From CANHVK01 sp046304235 (GTDB lineage Bacteria; Bacteroidota; Bacteroidia; Flavobacteriales_D; Crocinitomicaceae), in NCBI GenBank assembly GCA_046304235.1, contig JBKCEW010000183.1:1-8764 (forward strand): 8,764 nt of DNA. Reading direction: 5' to 3'. Below are positions 1 to 4,799 of this stretch, one piece after another; position 1 is the stretch's first letter, and every line of letters starts with the position of its first letter. Under the pieces are notes generated by a model, which was not told the origin of the DNA, made no database searches, and worked only from the letters and a program-made list of their open reading frames with translations. Made by a program: the position numbers and the translations under genes.

Positions 1-21
1 ACAGTTTGGAGTACAGTTTGG
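1..21. repeat. Short tandem repeat at the left edge
   Basis: The 9-base word acagtttgg occurs at 1-9 and 13-21, a 12-base period. It lies about 80 bases to the left of a truncated tRNA end. If that truncation is an integrase attachment site, repeats here could be arm-type integrase sites, but two copies of a short word are weak evidence. The stretch also loosely resembles a tRNA D-arm region (see findings). Function unknown. Confidence 0.45.
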
Positions 22-23
22 TA

Positions 24-45
24 GTTGTTTTGACATAAAAACGAC
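24..45. repeat. Inverted repeat (8-bp stem, 6-base loop)
   Basis: gttgtttt at 24-31 pairs with aaaacgac at 38-45 around the loop gacata, with one G-T wobble. No T-run follows on the plus strand, so it is not an obvious terminator. It could be a protein-binding palindrome at the end of a mobile element or a chance structure in AT-rich DNA. Confidence 0.4.
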
Positions 46-94
46 AATTTTAAAATTTTAAATATTTGATTTTGAGGTTTTTAATTTTAAAATT
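46..94. repeat. Two copies of a 12-bp AT palindrome
   Basis: The self-complementary 12-mer aattttaaaatt occurs at 46-57 and again at 83-94, just before the truncated tRNA sequence. Because each copy is a palindrome, the pair is both a direct and an inverted repeat. This fits binding sites for an integrase or accessory DNA-bending protein, but low-complexity AT sequence makes chance a real alternative. Confidence 0.4.
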
Positions 95-99
95 CAGTT

Positions 100-141
100 T
101 TCATAACCCTGAGGTCACGAGTTCAACTCTCGTACCCGCTA
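100..141 (+). pseudogene. 3' half of a tRNA gene with CAT anticodon; probable integrase attachment site
   Basis: Everything from the anticodon loop onward is canonical. The loop is TT-CAT-AA (100-106), the anticodon-stem 3' strand CCCTG (107-111), the variable loop AGGTC (112-116) and the T-stem ACGAG/CTCGT (117-121, 129-133) around TTCAACT. The acceptor strand is ACCCGCT (134-140) and the discriminator base A141. CCA is not encoded. The 5' anticodon strand should read CAGGG but reads CAGTT (95-99), and there is no D-arm or acceptor 5' strand where they should be. The CCC at positions 39-41 and an acceptor ending CCCGCTA suggest initiator tRNA-Met rather than elongator tRNA-Met or tRNA-Ile2, but this is inference. 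A gene cut in the anticodon loop with its own terminator retained is typical of the distal junction left by a tyrosine integrase; the intact tRNA would be at the other end of the element, outside the window. Confidence 0.75.
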
Positions 142-146
142 CTTTC

Positions 147-175
147 AAAGGTCATCGTTTCGATGGCCTTTTTTG
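147..175 (+). terminator. Intrinsic terminator of the truncated tRNA gene
   Basis: An 11-bp hairpin is formed by aaaggtcatcg (147-157) and cgatggccttt (161-171) around a TTT loop, with one T-G wobble. A run of six T follows at 169-174. It lies 5 bases after the tRNA discriminator base, the usual place for a tRNA terminator. It therefore probably belongs to the original tRNA locus and isolates rmuC from upstream transcription. Confidence 0.85.
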
Positions 176-223
176 TTATATTTAAGTTCTTTTAAAGTAT
201 ATTATAATATAAAAATAACACCT

Positions 224-1546
224 ATGATTTACCTAATTTTAGTTTTAACAATTATTTCAATTGTAATTTCTTTAGTATCGCTTTCCAAAAACAAATCAAT
301 TAATCCTCAGGAATTTTTAGACACGTTTAAAAGCGTGCTTCAAGCTGAAATGAAAGAAAATCGGGCTGAATTGTCTACTGAACTTCGTGAAAACAGAAAA
401 GAGTTAACATCAAATTTAGAATTATTGACTTCTAAAATGGAAGAAAAATTAGCAATGATTCACGAGGGGTTATCTAAAAATGCTAAAGAAAATAGAGAAG
501 AATTAGCGAAAACGTTGAAGGATTTTAGTGATACTTTTTCAAGCAATGTTCGTGATTTTAATGAATTACAAAAACAAAAGTTTGATGCAATGGCATTAAA
601 ACAAGATGAACTAGTAAAATCAACCGAATTGAAATTGGAAAAAATGCGTGAAACAGTGGACGAAAAATTACACAAAACATTAGAAGAGCGTTTAGGGCAA
701 TCGTTCCAATTGGTAAGTGAAAGACTAGAGGCGGTGCAGAAAGGGTTAGGTGAAATGCAAACATTGGCAAATGGAGTAGGTGACTTGAAAAAAGTATTGA
801 GTAATGTCAAAACAAGGGGGGTATTAGGTGAAATTCAATTAGGAAATATTCTTGAACAAATTATGGCTCCTGAACAATATGAAGCAAATGTCAAAACAAA
901 ACAAGGTTCGAATGATTTGGTAGAATTTGCGATTAAATTACCTGGTAAAGATGATAATGGGAAGGAAGTTTATTTGCCGATTGATGCTAAATTCCCACAG
1001 GAAGACTATATCAGACTCCAAAACGCCTACGAAGTAGGTGATGTACCAGGTATAGATTCAGCCTCAAAAGCACTTTCAAATGCAATTAAAAAATTTGCTA
1101 AAGATATACGCGACAAATACATCGATCCTCCATACACAACAGATTTCGGGATTCTTTTTCTACCTATAGAAGGTCTTTTTGCTGAAGTTGTTAGACAACC
1201 AGATTTAGTAGCAATTCTACAACGTGAATACAAAATCATTGTGACAGGTCCAACGACTTTGGCTGCAATGCTTAATAGTTTGCAAATGGGCTTTAAAACA
1301 TTAGCAATCCAAAAAAGAAGCAGTGAAGTTTGGCAAATTTTAGGTGCGGTAAAAACAGAATTTGTAAAATTTGGTGATGTGCTTGATAAAGCTCAAAAGA
1401 AAATCAATGAGGCAAACAAAGAACTCGATAATTTGGTTGGAACACGAACTCGATTAATGTTGTCAAAATTGAAAAAAGTGGAGGAATTGCCAATAAGTGA
1501 TACGGATAATTTACTTGAAGATAATTTAGATTCAGAGTTAGAATAG
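224..1546 (+). CDS. rmuC: DNA recombination protein RmuC
   Basis: 440 residues. RmuC family proteins limit inversions at short inverted repeats and carry a restriction-endonuclease-like fold after a long coiled coil. Residues 2-20 are a hydrophobic N-terminal membrane anchor. Residues 28 to about 185 are charged heptad sequence with repeated ENRxEL motifs (46-50, 57-61, 90-94). The conserved core then contains RGVLGEIQLGNILEQ (198-212), LPIDAKFPQEDY (251-262, with D254 and K256 as likely D-x-K nuclease-like residues), FLPIEGLFAEV (312-322) and GPTTLAAMLNSLQMGFKTLAIQK (342-364). The ATG at 224 is chosen because the membrane helix follows immediately. A longer reading from the TTG at 173 would begin inside the upstream terminator T-run. 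A possible weak promoter is TTG at 173-175 with TATATTAT at 198-205. The family match is firm; the activity in Bacteroidota is not shown here. Confidence 0.95.
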   Translation: MIYLILVLTIISIVISLVSLSKNKSINPQEFLDTFKSVLQAEMKENRAELSTELRENRKELTSNLELLTSKMEEKLAMIHEGLSKNAKENREELAKTLKDFSDTFSSNVRDFNELQKQKFDAMALKQDELVKSTELKLEKMRETVDEKLHKTLEERLGQSFQLVSERLEAVQKGLGEMQTLANGVGDLKKVLSNVKTRGVLGEIQLGNILEQIMAPEQYEANVKTKQGSNDLVEFAIKLPGKDDNGKEVYLPIDAKFPQEDYIRLQNAYEVGDVPGIDSASKALSNAIKKFAKDIRDKYIDPPYTTDFGILFLPIEGLFAEVVRQPDLVAILQREYKIIVTGPTTLAAMLNSLQMGFKTLAIQKRSSEVWQILGAVKTEFVKFGDVLDKAQKKINEANKELDNLVGTRTRLMLSKLKKVEELPISDTDNLLEDNLDSELE

Positions 1547-1572
1547 TTGATTTTAAGAATGATACAATAAAA

Positions 1573-1620
1573 TTGATTAATTGCAAGCTTGCAAAAAAGA
1601 GAATCGTAAAGGTTAATCAA
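1573..1620. repeat. Nested palindromes between rmuC and the vWA gene
   Basis: A perfect 14-bp palindrome, ttgcaagcttgcaa, lies at 1581-1594. It follows directly on ttgattaa (1573-1580), whose reverse complement ttaatcaa is at 1613-1620. On the plus strand the palindrome is followed by A rather than T, so it does not look like an rmuC terminator. Its place 60-80 bases before the next start codon suits an operator or a second structured element, but no regulator can be named. Confidence 0.45.
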
Positions 1621-1655
1621 CGAATTTTGAAATATAAATTTAAAACGAATTAACC

Positions 1656-2288
1656 ATGAAAAACAAAACAACACTTTACAACTTCATCTTAGATAGAAGT
1701 GGTTCGATGTCTGGTATGGAAACAGTAGCAGTACAAGGATTTAACGATCATTTAAAAACGATTCGTAATTTACAAACTGAATTTCCGAATCAAACCTTTT
1801 TATGTTCGCTAACAACATTTGATAATCAAATTGAAACAATTGTAGAAGCGTCTCAAATTTCAGAAATTTTCCCAATTGAAGTTGGTCAGTATTCGCCTAG
1901 AGGAATGACCGCTTTGTTAGACGCGATTGGAAAAAACATTCATGATATAACTGAAAAATACAAACAACTAATTGATTCAGATGAAATGTCAGTGGTGTTT
2001 GTGATTATAACAGATGGACATGAAAATGCTTCTCAATTTTTTTCCTATCATGATATTGCTCAAAAAATCGCTCAATTAGAAAACACTAAAAAGTGGACTT
2101 TTACTTTTATTGGAGCTGATTTTGATGCTATTCATACTTCACGTATGTTGAATATTAAAACTGAAAACACAATTAATATAAACAAATCAGATTATGCTTG
2201 TATGTCGGCAGAAATCAATGAACAAATGCATACGTATTCAAAATACAAAGAAAGAGGAATAATTAAAAACAGTTTTTTCTCGAAATAA
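1656..2288 (+). CDS. Stand-alone von Willebrand factor A (vWA) domain protein
   Basis: 210 residues consisting almost entirely of one vWA domain. The MIDAS metal site is complete: DRSGS at 13-17 gives D13, S15 and S17; T85 lies in RGMTALLDAIG; D120 lies in VVFVIITDGHEN. vWA domains bind a divalent cation and mediate protein-protein contacts. There is no signal peptide or membrane segment, so it should be cytoplasmic. The segment DRSGSM followed by GFNDHL is typical of small vWA proteins in bacteria and phages, and the size is close to TerY-type proteins. The kinase and phosphatase partners of TerY systems are absent here. It lies 109 bases after rmuC and 44 bases before the next gene on the same strand, so co-transcription with that gene is likely. 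Specific role unknown. Confidence 0.9.
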   Translation: MKNKTTLYNFILDRSGSMSGMETVAVQGFNDHLKTIRNLQTEFPNQTFLCSLTTFDNQIETIVEASQISEIFPIEVGQYSPRGMTALLDAIGKNIHDITEKYKQLIDSDEMSVVFVIITDGHENASQFFSYHDIAQKIAQLENTKKWTFTFIGADFDAIHTSRMLNIKTENTININKSDYACMSAEINEQMHTYSKYKERGIIKNSFFSK

Positions 2289-2332
2289 TATTTCAAAGAT
2301 TTCAATTATATTTAGTCAATCAACCCTAATCA

Positions 2333-3475
2333 ATGAAAGTAATTTTAACACGAACGGACGATTTTAAAACAGAAGATTTTGAAAATGTATTGAATTTACT
2401 TAACGCTTATCCAGGTACCATCGATTTTATTGACGGTGGTACCTTGGATTTAGATGATTCGCATGGATTTAGAATATTTAAGTCGAAAACTACTTTTGAG
2501 AATCAAGAGCAGGTTCTACATTCTATATGCATGAGTGAGGAAATGGTATATAGTTACAAACGTCCCGTGTTTCCTTTCAAGAAAAATGTATATACTTGGA
2601 AACAATTATTTAACACCGTTGAAGTTTATAAAAAGGAAAATGAAATCGATTCGAATGATTTTGTTTTTCTTTTGACAAATCAATACAATGATAAAAATTG
2701 GTTTGCTTTTATCGGACCTTCTATGCGTACCGGTTTTATTCATACAGATGATTGGCCTTGGTTTTTCGGGGACACAACAGAAATTCGATATCCAATTGCT
2801 TATGAGGTGATTGCGTGGGTAGTTCGTGGATTAATGTATAGTGATCAAAAAGAGGTTGTAGGAGGATTTCATAAGAAAACAGTTGGTTGTATCAATGATT
2901 TCTGTAAAAACAAAAAAGAGATTACCATTAAAATGCGAACAGCTGATGTGTGCGAGGATTGTATGCAAGTAATGAAAAATAAGGATGTTCCTCCACATTA
3001 TTTGAATCAACTTTTTAGTGTAATGGATGGTATTCGTTCTAATTTGATGTTTAGAAAGCGTATTTCTATTATTAACAAACCGAGCAGAATTAAAATTGAT
3101 TTAGAAGCAAAAAAAATATTCTTGGTCGACTTTGGTAATTTAGATATCCGATTGAATCCAAAAGAATTGAGTTTGTATTTATTATTTCTGAGGCAAAAAA
3201 ATGGCATCGCCTTACATTCTCTTTTTGAATGCAATGATGAATTATTGCAGATTTACAAAATGATCAGTGGACGTGAAAATATTGACGAGATGGCTAGAAC
3301 CATTTATTTATTAACCAATTATTTAGGTGGGGAGCTACACACAACCATCTCGCGTATTAAAAGTAAATTCATCAAAGCACTTGGTAGCGAACTAGCAGTG
3401 AATTATTATGTTCAAGTTTTACCAACAGATGTTCATGGTATTCCATTGAATAGAGAAGGAGTAGAAGTGACTTAA
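2333..3475 (+). CDS. Conserved protein of unknown function with four-cysteine motif and possible winged-helix C-terminus
   Basis: 380 residues, no signal peptide or membrane segment. Three parts can be seen. Residues 1-175 are a mixed alpha/beta region including DFVFLLTNQYNDKNWFAF (109-126), the motif MRTGFIHTDDWPWFF (131-145) and YPIAYEVIAWVVRGLMY (153-169). Residues 186-210 hold C186-x4-C191 and C207-x2-C210 in GCINDFC...MRTADVCEDC, a likely zinc knuckle. Residues 270-380 contain LNPKELSLYLLFLRQKNGIALHSLF (274-298) and later ISRIKSKFIKAL (339-350). This resembles a helix-turn-helix or winged-helix unit, although I can assign no family. From memory, similar layouts recur in Bacteroidota hypothetical proteins, but I know no assigned function. 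A TAtaTTTa element at 2307-2314 is only a partial promoter match, so transcription with the vWA gene is the simpler model. An HTDDW motif alone does not make it a metalloprotease: no HExxH is present. Confidence 0.85.
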   Translation: MKVILTRTDDFKTEDFENVLNLLNAYPGTIDFIDGGTLDLDDSHGFRIFKSKTTFENQEQVLHSICMSEEMVYSYKRPVFPFKKNVYTWKQLFNTVEVYKKENEIDSNDFVFLLTNQYNDKNWFAFIGPSMRTGFIHTDDWPWFFGDTTEIRYPIAYEVIAWVVRGLMYSDQKEVVGGFHKKTVGCINDFCKNKKEITIKMRTADVCEDCMQVMKNKDVPPHYLNQLFSVMDGIRSNLMFRKRISIINKPSRIKIDLEAKKIFLVDFGNLDIRLNPKELSLYLLFLRQKNGIALHSLFECNDELLQIYKMISGRENIDEMARTIYLLTNYLGGELHTTISRIKSKFIKALGSELAVNYYVQVLPTDVHGIPLNREGVEVT

Positions 3476-3531
3476 TAATGAATTAAAAAATAATCCATTT
3501 TTATTGTAAGTATTTAATCAAGGGACCGTAT

Positions 3532-3539
3532 TATATTTG
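3532..3539 (+). promoter_or_regulatory. Bacteroidota-type -7 promoter element upstream of the 191-residue gene
   Basis: TATATTTG matches the Bacteroidota -7 consensus TAnnTTTG exactly. A TTG that could act as the -33 element is at 3504-3506, 25 bases upstream, slightly longer than the usual spacing. The element lies 25 bases before the first ATG at 3565, so the 191-residue gene can be expressed independently of the two genes before it. Confidence 0.6.
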
Positions 3540-3564
3540 TTGTTTTATAGTTTCACAAAATCGT

Positions 3565-4140
3565 ATGATGGTCATAAATCTTTTTGGTGATGGAATGTAT
3601 TACAACATCATTGAGTTGTCAGAGAAAGAATTGGACAAGATTAAGACCATTAGCGATTTATCAGAAACACCGATTGAGCAATTACTTTTTGACTTGTCTG
3701 TTTTAGAAAATTTAGGGTATGATTCCATAGCTCAATTTCCATCCGTAGCATCTGGAGGTGGAATTCGTTTTGAAAAAGAAACCAAATTTGAATGGAAAGG
3801 AAACCGCAAAACCTTACGTAAATTTCCAATCACGGAACTTTCAAACGATGATCTACTTTTTCCAGCCTATTTAATTAACGAAATCAATCATAATTTAGAA
3901 CAATATCAAGATCCTTCTAAGATTAGATTTATCCTAATTGAAATTATTCGAGGAAACCTCGGTAAATATTCCTTGGATGACACTACTCAACTTGAAGATG
4001 TAACGTTTGAATTTACCAACATACAACATCAACATATTTCCGAAAGACTCCTAACAAATATTCGCCACCAAGGTAAAAAACTAAAGAACAAAGCAAAGGA
4101 TGGGGTGATTTTAAAGCAGTATGGGGTGAGATTGGGCTGA
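3565..4140 (+). CDS. Hypothetical protein, 191 residues, unrecognised
   Basis: I do not recognise this family. There is no signal peptide, membrane helix or catalytic motif. Residues 11-60 are predicted mostly helical (ELSEKELDKIKTISDLSE, then IEQLLFDLSVLENLGYDSI) and could be a small helical adaptor or DNA-binding-like unit. Residues 61-95 are richer in beta-type sequence, with a glycine cluster SGGGIRFE (63-70) and FEWKGNRKTLRKFP (75-88). The C-terminal 30 residues are basic (NIRHQGKKLKNKAKDG), which may favour nucleic-acid or membrane-surface binding. Start choice is uncertain between ATG codons at 3565, 3568 and 3595; the first is taken because NLFGDG before M11 looks coding. It follows the four-cysteine gene by 89 bases with its own promoter. 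Codon use looks like its neighbours. Function unknown. Confidence 0.75.
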   Translation: MMVINLFGDGMYYNIIELSEKELDKIKTISDLSETPIEQLLFDLSVLENLGYDSIAQFPSVASGGGIRFEKETKFEWKGNRKTLRKFPITELSNDDLLFPAYLINEINHNLEQYQDPSKIRFILIEIIRGNLGKYSLDDTTQLEDVTFEFTNIQHQHISERLLTNIRHQGKKLKNKAKDGVILKQYGVRLG

Positions 4141-4196
4141 GAAATCTATTTATTATATGGATTGAATAATTTTTATATCAAAAATTAAATTTCAAA

Positions 4197-4227
4197 CAAA
4201 AAAAGCGAGAACTTATATTCTCGCTTT
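4197..4227 (-). terminator. Intrinsic terminator of tRNA-Arg
   Basis: Read on the minus strand, a perfect 10-bp stem (aaagcgagaa at 4218-4227 complement, pairing with 4202-4211) with a 6-base loop is followed by a T-run (the A-run at 4198-4204 on the plus strand). It starts 5 bases after the tRNA 3' end. It may also limit read-through from the plus-strand gene ending at 4140, although on that strand the hairpin is followed by only three T (4225-4227). Confidence 0.88.
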
Positions 4228-4231
4228 CTAG

Positions 4232-4305
4232 TGACCTCGTAAGGATTCAAACCTTAAACCTCTACAGCCGTAATGTAGTGCTCTATTCAGTTGAGCTACG
4301 AAGCC
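4232..4305 (-). tRNA. tRNA-Arg (anticodon ACG)
   Basis: A complete 74-base cloverleaf on the minus strand. The acceptor GGCTTCG pairs with CGAGGTC (two G-T wobbles) and the discriminator is A. The D-arm is GCTC/GAGC. The anticodon stem CTACA/TGTAG encloses the loop TTACGGC, with ACG at plus positions 4269-4271. The variable loop is AGGTT and the T-arm TAAGG/CCTTA encloses TTTGAAT. CCA is not encoded. Anticodon ACG, read as ICG after A34 deamination by TadA, decodes CGT, CGC and CGA arginine codons. Unlike the tRNA sequence at 100-141 it is intact, with its own promoter and terminator. Confidence 0.97.
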
Positions 4306-4316
4306 ATTTGTGAGTG

Positions 4317-4347
4317 CAAATATAGCTGTTTTATCTAAATTTGCAAA
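4317..4347 (-). promoter_or_regulatory. Promoter of tRNA-Arg (Bacteroidota consensus)
   Basis: On the minus strand TTTG (plus 4344-4347) is followed after exactly 19 bases by TATATTTG (plus 4317-4324), an excellent match to the Bacteroidota primary sigma factor consensus (-33 TTTG or TTG, -7 TAnnTTTG). Transcription would start only a few bases before the tRNA 5' end at 4305, which fits a short leader. It is the cleanest promoter in the window and places the genome in this phylum. Confidence 0.85.
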
Positions 4348-4361
4348 TACTTTTTTTAAAA

Positions 4362-4634
4362 TTATTCTATTTCTGCATTCAAACCTCTATCTAATAAGGC
4401 AGTACACAATTGCTCTAAAGTCTCATACGAACCTCTTTTAACACTACATTTGCCTTTGAAATGAATTATCCAAGTGCATTGCACTGCTTGTTCTGGTTCA
4501 TGTTTGCAAACTTTTTCTAGTGTTTCAATTACAAAATCAAAAGTGTTATAATCATCATTATACACGATTAAATCCATCTCACCAACCAATTGTTCTAAAA
4601 CTTCAGTATTATATGATTCTTGAACTTGTGCCAT
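4362..4634 (-). CDS. clpS: ATP-dependent Clp protease adaptor ClpS
   Basis: 90 residues, the typical size for Bacteroidota ClpS. ClpS binds the N-domain of ClpA or ClpC and delivers substrates with destabilising N-terminal residues (the N-degron pathway) to ClpP in the cytoplasm. The ClpS core is visible. LIVYNDDYNTFDFVIETL (22-39) carries the N26-D27-D28 turn that contacts the substrate alpha-amino group. A helix follows, then TWIIHFKGKCSVKRGSYE (54-71), with H58 at the conserved histidine position, and a final helix to residue 84. The N-terminal 20 residues are the variable tail that acts on the Clp ATPase. No Clp ATPase is adjacent. It is divergent from the ABC-F gene and upstream of tRNA-Arg on the same strand, but that tRNA has its own promoter. 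Confidence 0.93.
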   Translation of the reverse strand: MAQVQESYNTEVLEQLVGEMDLIVYNDDYNTFDFVIETLEKVCKHEPEQAVQCTWIIHFKGKCSVKRGSYETLEQLCTALLDRGLNAEIE

Positions 4635-4668
4635 AATTTTAAATATTACTTTATGTAAAAGTAAAATC

Positions 4669-4699
4669 TAAACGTAAGTATAGCAAAAAAAAGTTTCAA
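4669..4699 (-). promoter_or_regulatory. Probable clpS promoter
   Basis: On the minus strand TTG (plus 4697-4699) is followed after 20 bases by TACGTTTA (plus 4669-4676), which matches TAnnTTTG at every fixed position except the last. It lies 35 bases before the clpS ATG. Spacing and position fit the Bacteroidota pattern, but the imperfect -7 element leaves some doubt. Confidence 0.5.
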
Positions 4700-4744
4700 T
4701 CTTTATCAACGCTTTTGATTTAATAAAGATCTTGAAAGAAAAAA

Positions 4745-4776
4745 TTAATAGAACACAGGGCAAATGTGTAAATTTG
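4745..4776 (+). promoter_or_regulatory. Probable promoter of the ABC-F gene
   Basis: TAAATTTG at 4769-4776 matches the Bacteroidota -7 consensus TAnnTTTG exactly. A TTA at 4745-4747, 21 bases upstream, is the nearest candidate for the -33 element and differs from TTG at the last base. The start codon at 4800 is 23 bases downstream, giving a short A-rich leader. Confidence 0.65.
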
Positions 4777-4799
4777 TTTTTCTTTAAAATAAACAAATT

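Noticed and set aside
1..141. An intron-containing tRNA covering both the 5'-like and 3' halves
   Set aside because: The 5' portion cannot pair with the acceptor or close a D-stem, and the roughly 60-base interruption is too short and AT-rich for a group I intron, the only intron class known in bacterial tRNA genes.
173..223. N-terminal extension of RmuC from a TTG codon at 173
   Set aside because: It begins inside the terminator T-run and would place 17 unrelated residues before a clear N-terminal membrane anchor starting at the ATG at 224.
2333..3475. Metalloprotease function for the four-cysteine protein
   Set aside because: The FIHTDDW segment is suggestive, but there is no HExxH or other complete metalloprotease signature.
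1656..4140. TerY-type stress module or a known vWA-containing defence system
   Set aside because: No kinase, PP2C phosphatase, MoxR-type AAA ATPase, nuclease or tellurium-resistance gene is present; only the vWA protein fits.
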